The notes below the pieces were generated by a model. It ran no database searches and had not been told where the DNA came from. It saw only the letters and a list, made by a program, of their open reading frames with translations. Below are positions 23,684 through 30,741 of a DNA stretch of 30,741 nt, piece by piece; the stretch's first letter is position 1, and every line of letters begins with the position of its first letter. Source of the DNA: CAIKMD01 sp035533255 (GTDB taxonomy: Bacteria > Pseudomonadota > Alphaproteobacteria > ATCC43930 > CGMCC-115725); NCBI GenBank assembly GCA_035533255.1, contig DATLUE010000074.1:1-30741 (forward strand). Reading direction: 5' to 3'. The translations under genes were made by a program, and so were the position numbers.

Positions 23684-25051
23684 ATGCAGAAAGAAGCGGC
23701 GATCCTTTCCAAATACGGCGAGATCATCCCGCCCGCGAAGCCCGCGTTTCAGGCGGTCGCTCGTCCGAGCGAGTCGCTGACGAAATATGCGGCAGCCGGC
23801 TGGATCACTCTGGCGATTTTTTTCGGCGTGTTCGGCATCTGGTCGGTGACGGCGCCGCTCAATGGCGCGGTCGTGGCAAACGCCGTGGTCAAGGTCGAAG
23901 GCAATCGCAAGGGCGTTCAGCATCTCGACGGCGGCATCGTCAAGCAGTTGAACGTCAAGGAAGGAGACAATGTCAAAGCGGGAGACGTCTTGATCGTGCT
24001 CGACGACACCGAGGCGCGCGCCAATTTCGACGTGTTGCAGCAGCAATACATGGTCCTTCGTGCCACCGAAGCGCGGCTGCTCGCCGAATTCAACGGCGAC
24101 TCGACGTTCACCCCGCCCGCGGGTATCGAGAACGATGTCGACGGGATCGAGCAAAAAAGCATCTGGCAAGCGCAAAGCCGAGAATTTCAAAGCCGACGGG
24201 CCGCTATCGAGAGCCAACGGCAGGTGATCCAGGAAAAAATTCGACAGCTTGAGGCGGAGATTGCAGGCAACCAAAAGCAGATCGTCGCGTACAACGAGGA
24301 GAACGCTTCGGTTCACAAGGAGCTTGCAACCATCGCGCCGCTGGTAAAGCGCGGTCTCATTGCACAGACGCGCAGCACGCAGCTTGAACGCACGGGCTAT
24401 GGGTTGGATGGCCAAATCGCGCAGGCCGCGGCGGATATGGCGAGAGCGCGGCAAGCGATCGCCGAACAAATCCAGCAGATCGCCCAGATCGATAATCAGC
24501 GCATGACGGATGTCTCAAAGGATTTGCAGGATACCCAGGCGCACCTGCTCGACGTTATCCCCCGCCTTGCCAACGCCAAAGCCGTTCTCGATCGCACGAA
24601 AATCCGTGCGCCCTATACCGGCCAGGTCGTGGGGCTCACGGTCTTTGCCGTGGGAGCCGTGATCGCGAAAGGCGAGAAAATTCTCGATATTGTTCCCCAG
24701 GGCGACGGTCTCAACGTCGAAGCTCGGATCGCGGTCGACGATATCAGCGAGGTTCATCCCGGCATGCGTGCCGAGATTCATCTGACCGCCTACAAACAAC
24801 GCATTACGCCGGTCGTTCATGGGAACGTCATCCAGGTCTCCGCCGATCGTTTGACCGATGACCGGACGGGCGCACCCTATTACACCGCCCAGATTCAGGT
24901 CGATCAGAGCGAGCTCGATCGATTGCCCAATATTCATCTTTATCCCGGCATGCCCGCAATGGTCCAAATTCCGACCGTGAAGCGCACCGCCTTCGATTAT
25001 CTCGTCGGCCCGCTCACGGCGTCGTTCAGCACCGCTTTTCGCCAAAAATAG
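23684..25051 (+). CDS. HlyD/PrsE-family type I secretion periplasmic adaptor
   Basis: A 455-residue membrane-fusion protein linking the ABC exporter to an outer-membrane channel. It has a cytoplasmic N-terminus, one membrane segment (about 36-54), a first lipoyl half (GVQHLDGGIVKQLNVKEGD and KAGDVLIVLDDTEA), a long coiled-coil hairpin (about 145-300), and the second lipoyl/beta-barrel part (IRAPYTGQVVGLTVFAVGAVI, then VHPGMRAEIHL). These are standard for HlyD/PrtE. It is separated by one base from the exporter gene, so the two are translationally linked. The outer-membrane partner is not adjacent; the TolC-family gene at 13649 is the only candidate in the window. Confidence 0.95.
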   Translation: MQKEAAILSKYGEIIPPAKPAFQAVARPSESLTKYAAAGWITLAIFFGVFGIWSVTAPLNGAVVANAVVKVEGNRKGVQHLDGGIVKQLNVKEGDNVKAGDVLIVLDDTEARANFDVLQQQYMVLRATEARLLAEFNGDSTFTPPAGIENDVDGIEQKSIWQAQSREFQSRRAAIESQRQVIQEKIRQLEAEIAGNQKQIVAYNEENASVHKELATIAPLVKRGLIAQTRSTQLERTGYGLDGQIAQAAADMARARQAIAEQIQQIAQIDNQRMTDVSKDLQDTQAHLLDVIPRLANAKAVLDRTKIRAPYTGQVVGLTVFAVGAVIAKGEKILDIVPQGDGLNVEARIAVDDISEVHPGMRAEIHLTAYKQRITPVVHGNVIQVSADRLTDDRTGAPYYTAQIQVDQSELDRLPNIHLYPGMPAMVQIPTVKRTAFDYLVGPLTASFSTAFRQK

Positions 25052-25266
25052 CGTAGGCGCCGGGCGCGCTCGTTCTCGCGCGCTCGAGGCGAATCTTGGT
25101 CTAATTGCGACCGGAAGATGTCCGCGTCGAGATCGATCTCCGGTCATCGATCGCTCCGGCGATTCCCCCGCCGCGGCGATTCAGGCAAAAAATTTGTGCC
25201 CGGTTGCGTCTGGAACGACCGTTCGCGCGTTTGTCTCTCGATATTTGGCAAGATCGAGAGCGCTTA

Positions 25267-26340
25267 ATGGATCGCAAACAACCCGTCGGCGGCGCTCAAC
25301 CGGAAGAGAAAGGCGCTGTTTCCGCCGCCAAGGTGCTGGTGGTTATCCCTTGCCTGAACGAACGGGCGCATATCGAAAATCTCATCGCCGAGATGCTCGG
25401 CATCACGGCGGGGCTGGACCGGCTCATTGCCGTCGCCGACGGCGGGAGTACCGACGGCACCGTCGAAATCCTCGCCGCGATTGCCCGTCGCGAGCCTTGC
25501 GTCCGGGTGATCTCGAATCCGCGGAAAATTCAAAGCGCTGGCGTGAACTTGGCTGTTCGCGCTTTTGGCGAAGGGCGGCAGTGGCTCGTGAGGATCGACG
25601 CCCATGCCCGCTATCCCAAGCATTATGTTACGAGCCTGATCGCCGAAGCGCGCCGCACCGGCGCAGCCTCGGTGGTCGTTTCGATGGTTTCCCAGGGAAC
25701 GACAAGCTTCGAGCGCGCGGTCGCAGCGGTGCAGAACTCGCTGCTCGGCGCCGGCGGCTCCCCGCATCGGCGATCCGGCAAGGCCGAATTCGTCGACCAC
25801 GGCCATCATGCGCTATTCGACTCGCAGAGATTCTTGGCCGCCGGCGGTTACGACGAAAGCCTCAGTCACAACGAAGACGCCGAGTTCGACATCCGGCTGT
25901 CGCGCGCCGGGGGAAAGATTTGGCTGACGAGAGAGGTCGACATCGTCTATTTCCCGCGATCGACTCCGGTCGCGCTCTATCGACAGTATGTGAATTACGG
26001 ACGCGGGCGCGCGAAGACCATCCTGCGGCACCGAACGACTCCAAAACTACGACAGATGCTTCCCGCTTGCGTCGCGCCGGCCATTCTGGCTCTGCCGCTC
26101 GCTCCGTGGATTCCGCTCGCCGGCGTGCCGGCACTTTTCTGGAGCGTCGCCTGCCTGCTGTTCGGCGCCCGATTGGGACTTCGAGCGGGACGTCGATGCG
26201 CGTTGGTCGCAGGCTTTGCGGCGATGACCATTCATACTGGATGGTCGGTCGGATTTTGGCTCGAGCTGCTCGCCCGCTTGATCCCGCGCGCCGGCACCCC
26301 CGCCATCGGCAGCTTCGGAGCAGAGGATGCGCATTCATGA
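25267..26340 (+). CDS. GT2 glycosyltransferase, ExoA-like
   Basis: A 357-residue family 2 glycosyltransferase resembling succinoglycan ExoA, which adds an early beta-1,3-glucose to the lipid-linked unit. Seen: VVIPCLNERAHIENLIAEML, the nucleotide-binding VADGGSTDGT, RIDAHARYPKHYV in place of the plain DxD, GGSPHRRSGKAEFVDHGHHALF (a typical ExoA-type loop, here only partly quoted elsewhere) and the catalytic HNEDAEFDIRL. Hydrophobic C-terminal segments (about 265-330) anchor it to the membrane. ATG 25267 agrees with the family start; an upstream ATG-free extension to 25105 is poorly conserved. The exact sugar and linkage are inferred from family only. It overlaps the next gene by 4 nt. Confidence 0.9.
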   Translation: MDRKQPVGGAQPEEKGAVSAAKVLVVIPCLNERAHIENLIAEMLGITAGLDRLIAVADGGSTDGTVEILAAIARREPCVRVISNPRKIQSAGVNLAVRAFGEGRQWLVRIDAHARYPKHYVTSLIAEARRTGAASVVVSMVSQGTTSFERAVAAVQNSLLGAGGSPHRRSGKAEFVDHGHHALFDSQRFLAAGGYDESLSHNEDAEFDIRLSRAGGKIWLTREVDIVYFPRSTPVALYRQYVNYGRGRAKTILRHRTTPKLRQMLPACVAPAILALPLAPWIPLAGVPALFWSVACLLFGARLGLRAGRRCALVAGFAAMTIHTGWSVGFWLELLARLIPRAGTPAIGSFGAEDAHS

Positions 26341-27353
26341 CCATCGCGCCCACGGTTTCGATCATCATGGCGAATTACAATGGCGCGCGCTATCTGCCGG
26401 CGGCGATTCGATCGGTGATCCGCCAAACTCTGCGGTCCTGGGAATTGATCCTCGTGGACGACGCATCCACGGATAACAGCGTCGCCGCCGCGAACGAGGC
26501 CGGTGCGGGCGATCCTCGCATCACGATCGTCGTGCAGAGCAAAAACCAGGGGCCGGCGGCGGCTCGCAATCGGGCGCTGGCGATGGCGAAGGGGCAATGG
26601 ATCGCGATCGTCGACAGCGACGACGTGATGCTTCCGCAACGGCTCGAGTTGCTATTGCAACGCGCCGAGGCGGACAGCGCGGCGATCATCGCCGATAATC
26701 TCCTGGTCTTCTCCGAAACTTCGCGGCCTCGGCCGTTTTTGAGCGATCGTCTTAGCCGCGCGCCGTGCTGGGTCGGGCTCGGCGAATTTATCGATTCCAA
26801 CTGCCTTTATTCGCGCACGCCGGATCTGGGCTATTTGAAGCCGGTGATTCGGGCGGAGCTCATCCGCGCCCTTATGTTGCGTTACGACGAAAGCTTGCGT
26901 ATTGGCGAGGATTACAATTTTCTCGTCCGGCTGATGGCTCAAGGTCATCGACTGCGGCTCGAGCCGACCAGCCTCTACCTCTATCGAAAGCACGAAGGGT
27001 CGATCTCCCATCGCTTGCGCGCGGCCGACATCTTTGGGCTGATCGCCGCCGAAAGGCGGTTTTCGGAGCACGCCCGGGCGCTCGGTCCAGACGTGATTGC
27101 TGCGCTGAAGCGGCGGCGGCGCTCGCTCGAATCGCTCGCGATCTATGACGATGTCATCGCCACGATCAAGCGCGGCGATCTCGTTAGAGCTGCACGCCGA
27201 GCCTCACTCAATCCGCACATGTGGCCGTTGCTGACGCGTCCGATCTCGGCCCGCCTAAAACGGCTGGGCAAAAAATCCGCTTTGTCGATGCGCAGGTTTC
27301 GTCCGCAACCCGACGATGAAGCCGAACTCTCTGGAATGTTGCTCCAGGATTGA
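26337..27353 (+). CDS. GT2 glycosyltransferase (ExoO/ExoW-type)
   Basis: A 338-residue inverting GT-A enzyme. The opening VSIIMANYNGARYLPAAIRSV, the VDDASTDNS motif, the metal-binding VDSDD and IGEDYNFLVRLM with the probable catalytic Asp are all present. A basic C-terminal region rich in Arg may contact the membrane; no membrane segment is seen. It probably adds a backbone or side-chain sugar to the EPS repeat unit; donor and linkage are unknown. The start overlaps the preceding stop as ATGA (26337-26340), indicating translational coupling. The glycanase gene follows after 26 nt. Confidence 0.92.
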   Translation: MTIAPTVSIIMANYNGARYLPAAIRSVIRQTLRSWELILVDDASTDNSVAAANEAGAGDPRITIVVQSKNQGPAAARNRALAMAKGQWIAIVDSDDVMLPQRLELLLQRAEADSAAIIADNLLVFSETSRPRPFLSDRLSRAPCWVGLGEFIDSNCLYSRTPDLGYLKPVIRAELIRALMLRYDESLRIGEDYNFLVRLMAQGHRLRLEPTSLYLYRKHEGSISHRLRAADIFGLIAAERRFSEHARALGPDVIAALKRRRRSLESLAIYDDVIATIKRGDLVRAARRASLNPHMWPLLTRPISARLKRLGKKSALSMRRFRPQPDDEAELSGMLLQD

Positions 27354-27379
27354 ACCCCTAACCGCGCAGGAATGTCGCG

Positions 27380-30300
27380 ATGACCTATTATAATTATCTC
27401 GGCGTCGCGATGCCTGAAAGCGCGAATCCAACCGCTTCCCTTAGTGGGAACGATCCGGCGGGGGGCGACGTATGGACCGCGCCGCCCGGGCCGTCGAGCG
27501 TGGCCGGCGACGGGGGCGGAGACACCCTGATCGGCAATACCGGTGACATAACCTTTTACATCACCAATCCGCATGACGTGGTGCAAGCATCGCCGAATTC
27601 CGGCGGCACCGATACGATCGTCGCGTACACGTCCTACGCGCTGCCCGATAACGTGCAGAATCTGGATGTATACGGCGATTTCAACTACGCGGTCGGCAAC
27701 GATCTCAACAATCTTATTATCGTCAACGGCGAGCAGTGGGTCGATGGCGGTGCCGGCAATGACGTTCTGGTTGGCGGCTCTGGAAATGCAACCTTCGAGG
27801 AGGGGGCCGATCAGGGCAGCGACGTCATCTATGGCTGGCATGCCGGCGATCAGATCCAACTGACCGGCACCTCGTTCACGGATTTCGCGCAAATCCAATC
27901 GGCCATGACGGAGGTCAATGGCGACGTCGTCATACAGGTCGATCCGAGCGATACGCTGACGATTCGAAACACCGCGATCTCGGACTTTTCTTCGGCAGCG
28001 TTCCTCCAACCTTTGAATACAAGCCTCCTCGGGCCGCTCACCTTCGACGACGAGTTCAACTCTCTCAATCTCTACAACCCCTCGACCAATACCGGCATGT
28101 GGGAGACGAATTTCGGCGGCAATCTGAAGGATCAATGGGCCTACACGCTGGTATCGAACGGAGAGCTCGAGGAATATGTCACGCCGAGTTTTCGCGGCCG
28201 CGGCGACCAGCCGATCGGATACAACCCTTTTTCGATCACTAACGGGGTGCTGACGATCGCCGCCGAGCAAATTCCGGCCGCCCAGCAATCGGATGCTTAT
28301 GACGGCACCTATTTCTCGGGGATGATCAATACCCTAGGGACGTTTCAGCAGCAGTACGGGTATTTCGAAATGAGGGCCGCGTTCTCCGCGGTGCCCGGCA
28401 CTTGGCCGGGGTTCTGGATGATGGCCCACCCCTTTGTTCCGAATTCCGAAGCCGACATCACGGAGCATCTCGGCGCGACGCCGAACGTCGACTACGTCAG
28501 AGCGTATGGTGGCGATGGCAGTACCCAGACGCTTTACAACAATATTTATATGGCGGACCCGACCGGCTTTCACACCTATGGCCTGCTCTGGAGCCCAACG
28601 ACCGTGACGTACTACCTCGACGGCAACGCGGTGATGGAGGGTCCCACGCCGAGCACCTGGACCCAACCTATGGCGCTTATCGTCAACCTCGCCGTCGGTG
28701 GATGGGCCGGGACGCCGGATACGAGCGCTTTTCCTGCCGGCATGCAGATCGACTACGTCCGCGCCTATGCCCTCGCCGACGGATCGTCGATCGTCCAGCA
28801 TCCCACGCCGACGCTGCCGGCCGCGACCATCGTGGCCGACGGCGCGCAAATCGCCTCCGATCAATCGGCGGCGCAAGTGGTCGCGGCGAATTTCGATACC
28901 GGTGGCGCACCGGTTACCTCGAATGCGATTTCTTTTTCGCAATCGGCGCCCGATCCCAACAACCTTCCATCGGGCGACACCTTCTTCGTCTGGGAACATA
29001 GCGGCGCCGTATTCGGCGCAAACGCCGAAGGCGGCCAACTCGCCGCGCAGACCGCCTTCATCGCCGGCGCCATCAGTCAGTTCAACGGAGGCACCTGGCT
29101 CACCGATGGCAGCGTCGCGCTGACATATTATCAAACCGATAGCGGCGTTCAGGATCTATGGACGTTGGTGTTCAATCCCGCCACCGGCACGCTCAACCGG
29201 CAGGAACTCGGTCCTGCAACCGACGACGTCCATATCGTCGCGACCGCCAAGGACGGCTTCGCGGTCAGTTGGAATTCGGCCGGTACGATCGAGAGCATCG
29301 CCTATGATGCGCATGCCTATGATGGCACCGGCTGGCTTGGACAAACTCTGGCGATCTCCGGCGATTTGCTCGGCATCAACGGCGCCGGAGACTTGGTGGC
29401 CGCGGTGGCAGGGACCCCGGGCTCGGTTCAGCTGTACTCGGTCGTCACGCCGGCCACGACGGTTCCGGCGTCGATTTCGCTCTCGCCCAATATGATCTCG
29501 GAAGCCGACGGCGCATCGGGCTTGACCTCCTTCACCTATACCGTGACACGATCCTATGACCTCAGCGGAACCTCGAGCGTCAATTGGAGCGTGATCGGCA
29601 ACAGCGAATTTCCCGCCGCCGCCGCGGATTTTCAGAACGACGTATTGCCGTCCGGTACCGTCACTTTTGCGCCCGGCGATTCGACCGCGACGATCGCCGT
29701 CAACGTCGTTGGCGGCTTGAATCTCGCCCATAACGAGACCTTCGCTGTCGATTTGACGAACATCGCCGGAGCGGTACTTGGAACCGCCGAAGCCGAAGGG
29801 ACCATCCTTCCCGCCAGCGCCGGATCGTCCAACCCACCGCCGCCTAGCGTCGTGGATACGTCCGCGTCGACCTATACCGTGCCGGCCGGAGTTCAAGACG
29901 TTCAACTGACCGGCAGCGCGGCGCAGACGGTGACGGGCAATGCGCTCGGCGACACGATCACCTCCAACGATTACGGCTCGACGCTGATCGGCGGTACTGG
30001 CAACGACACCCTGATCGCGGGCCACGGCGCCGACACGCTCACCGGCGGCGGCGGCACGGATAGCTTCGTCTTCAACTCTCTGCCCTGGAATGCCGGCCAG
30101 ATCACCGATTTCACGCCCGGCACCGACAAGATCGATATCAGCGCGCTGCTCAGCGCCGCCGGCTACACCGGCAGCGATCCGGTGACCGATGGCTATGTGA
30201 CTTTCGTATCCGACGGAGCCGGCGACGCCAAGATATATCTCAACACGCATGATCCGTCCGATCCTTGGCCTGCCCTGATCACCACGCTCGACCATGTCGC

Positions 30301-30741
30301 GCCGTCGGGATTGACCGCGGCCAATGTTTTCGGCGAGGCCAGCTCATCCAATCCACCACCGCCGCCGCCGCCTACCGTCGTAGACACGTCGGCGCCGAGC
30401 TACACCGTGCCGGCCGGAGTTCAAGGCGTTCAACTGACCGGCAGCGCGGCGCAGACGGTGACGGCCAATGCGCTCGGCGACACCATCACCTCCAACGATT
30501 ACGGCTCGACGCTGATCGGCGGCACCGGCAACGACACGCTGATCGCGGGTCACGGCGCCGATACGCTCACCGGCGGCGGCGGCGCGGACAGCTTCGTCTT
30601 CAACTCTCTGCCCTGGAATGCCGGCCAGATCACTGATTTCACGCCCGGCACCGACAAGATCGATATCAGCGCGCTGCTCAGCGCCGCCGGCTACACCGGC
30701 AGCGATCCGGTGACCGATGGCTATGTGACTTTCGTATCCGA
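27380..30741 (+). CDS. Giant RTX/Calx-beta GH16 beta-glycanase (ExsH-like), 3' end outside window
   Basis: The frame is open from ATG 27380 (AGGA eight bases upstream) to the right edge: 1120 codons with no stop. Domains in order: an N-terminal RTX-like module (about 45-165, with DGGAGNDVLVGGSGN); a GH16 domain (about 215-470) with catalytic EADITE (Glu357, Asp359, Glu362), flanked by YGYFEMRAAF and FHTYGLLWSP; an unassigned beta-rich region (about 475-690); a Calx-beta domain (about 697-805); a Pro-rich linker; then RTX modules in tandem (GGTGNDTLIAGHGADTL) joined to a SFVFNSLPWNAGQITDF-type block. No N-terminal signal is present, so export by the neighbouring type I system is expected, as for S. 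meliloti ExsH by PrsDE. It probably depolymerises the EPS made by this locus. Confidence 0.9.
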   Translation, partial: MTYYNYLGVAMPESANPTASLSGNDPAGGDVWTAPPGPSSVAGDGGGDTLIGNTGDITFYITNPHDVVQASPNSGGTDTIVAYTSYALPDNVQNLDVYGDFNYAVGNDLNNLIIVNGEQWVDGGAGNDVLVGGSGNATFEEGADQGSDVIYGWHAGDQIQLTGTSFTDFAQIQSAMTEVNGDVVIQVDPSDTLTIRNTAISDFSSAAFLQPLNTSLLGPLTFDDEFNSLNLYNPSTNTGMWETNFGGNLKDQWAYTLVSNGELEEYVTPSFRGRGDQPIGYNPFSITNGVLTIAAEQIPAAQQSDAYDGTYFSGMINTLGTFQQQYGYFEMRAAFSAVPGTWPGFWMMAHPFVPNSEADITEHLGATPNVDYVRAYGGDGSTQTLYNNIYMADPTGFHTYGLLWSPTTVTYYLDGNAVMEGPTPSTWTQPMALIVNLAVGGWAGTPDTSAFPAGMQIDYVRAYALADGSSIVQHPTPTLPAATIVADGAQIASDQSAAQVVAANFDTGGAPVTSNAISFSQSAPDPNNLPSGDTFFVWEHSGAVFGANAEGGQLAAQTAFIAGAISQFNGGTWLTDGSVALTYYQTDSGVQDLWTLVFNPATGTLNRQELGPATDDVHIVATAKDGFAVSWNSAGTIESIAYDAHAYDGTGWLGQTLAISGDLLGINGAGDLVAAVAGTPGSVQLYSVVTPATTVPASISLSPNMISEADGASGLTSFTYTVTRSYDLSGTSSVNWSVIGNSEFPAAAADFQNDVLPSGTVTFAPGDSTATIAVNVVGGLNLAHNETFAVDLTNIAGAVLGTAEAEGTILPASAGSSNPPPPSVVDTSASTYTVPAGVQDVQLTGSAAQTVTGNALGDTITSNDYGSTLIGGTGNDTLIAGHGADTLTGGGGTDSFVFNSLPWNAGQITDFTPGTDKIDISALLSAAGYTGSDPVTDGYVTFVSDGAGDAKIYLNTHDPSDPWPALITTLDHVAPSGLTAANVFGEASSSNPPPPPPPTVVDTSAPSYTVPAGVQGVQLTGSAAQTVTANALGDTITSNDYGSTLIGGTGNDTLIAGHGADTLTGGGGADSFVFNSLPWNAGQITDFTPGTDKIDISALLSAAGYTGSDPVTDGYVTFVS
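29843..30370 (+). repeat. 528-bp tandem repeat, unit 1 (RTX module)
   Basis: First copy of a 528-bp (176-codon) unit encoding a short VPAGVQ beta segment, one RTX block and a serralysin-like C-domain. Aligned with unit 2 over 371 bp, I count about 18 differences; from 29881 onward only 11 in 333, mostly synonymous. A Pro-rich linker precedes each unit (four Pro before unit 1, seven before unit 2). Confidence 0.92.
30371..30741 (+). repeat. 528-bp tandem repeat, unit 2 (cut by window end)
   Basis: Second copy of the RTX module, present to the position equivalent to 30213 of unit 1. The last 80 bases before the edge are identical to unit 1. More copies may follow outside the window. Confidence 0.9.

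Noticed and set aside
22327..23727. 466-codon minus-strand frame opposite the ABC exporter gene
   Set aside because: Shadow of a clear ABC transporter; no start signal or motif.
25194..26336. Upstream extension of the second GT2 frame across the ExoA-like gene
   Set aside because: The ExoA-like frame carries the GT2 motifs, and ATG 26337 gives the standard GT2 opening.
27143..28288. 381-codon minus-strand frame opposite the GH16/RTX gene start
   Set aside because: The + strand frame is open for 1120 codons with GH16 and RTX motifs; the minus frame shows none.
29843..30741. Possible CRISPR or mobile repeat because of the strong repetition
   Set aside because: The repeat is in frame, 528 bp long and encodes RTX modules; there are no short spaced repeats or transposase.

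Overview
The window (about 30.7 kb, GC-rich, densely coded) looks like a chromosomal segment of an alphaproteobacterium, probably Hyphomicrobiales or Rhodospirillales. This rests on the gene families: Exo-type polysaccharide genes, a PrsDE-like type I secretion pair beside an RTX glycanase, a DUF883-type small protein, and promoter-like sequences matching the alphaproteobacterial general-stress sigma factor EcfG (GGAAC, 16-17 nt, CGTT). I see no rRNA, tRNA, insertion sequence, CRISPR array or phage gene. Genus cannot be fixed from the sequence alone.

Layout. (1) 1-5044: alpha-glucan/trehalose metabolism: the 3' end of malQ, treY overlapping it by 4 nt, and a convergent GH13 alpha-glucosidase. 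(2) 5199-11054: mixed metabolism: a small secreted Pro/Thr-rich protein, a YjbQ-family protein, an orphan molybdenum hydroxylase large subunit, a convergent amidohydrolase and a CaiB/BaiF CoA-transferase. (3) 11170-13410: small stress-type genes (DUF883-like, two unknown small proteins, a KGG-repeat protein) and an aldo/keto reductase. (4) 13649-30741 and beyond: a large exopolysaccharide (EPS) and type I secretion locus.

The EPS locus has two arms diverging from a 611-bp regulatory region (20510-21120). The leftward arm encodes a Wza/ExoF-like export protein, a Wzz/BY-kinase co-polymerase, a Sec-exported GH16 glycanase and an O-antigen-ligase/ExoQ-like polymerase. It converges with a TolC-family outer-membrane channel. 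The rightward arm encodes an ExoY-like initiating transferase, a PrtD/PrsD-like ABC exporter, an HlyD/PrsE-like adaptor, two GT2 glycosyltransferases, and a very large GH16 glycanase with RTX and Calx-beta modules that runs off the right edge. ExoY would load the first sugar on the lipid carrier and the GT2 enzymes extend the unit. The polymerase, co-polymerase and export protein would make and export the chain, and PrsD/PrsE (perhaps with the TolC protein) would secrete the RTX glycanase that trims it. A second glycanase of the same family is encoded inside the polymerization/export operon and has a Sec signal.

The most interesting signals not explained by the genes are regulatory. By-eye scanning found exactly three perfect EcfG-type promoter matches; all lie in intergenic DNA, correctly oriented before a gene, and one precedes the EPS export operon. 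The EPS divergent region also holds an inverted pair of near-identical 20-nt motifs, an unannotated 46-codon membrane-peptide ORF, and a 21-bp tandem duplication that copies the ribosome binding site and start codon of the ExoY-like gene.
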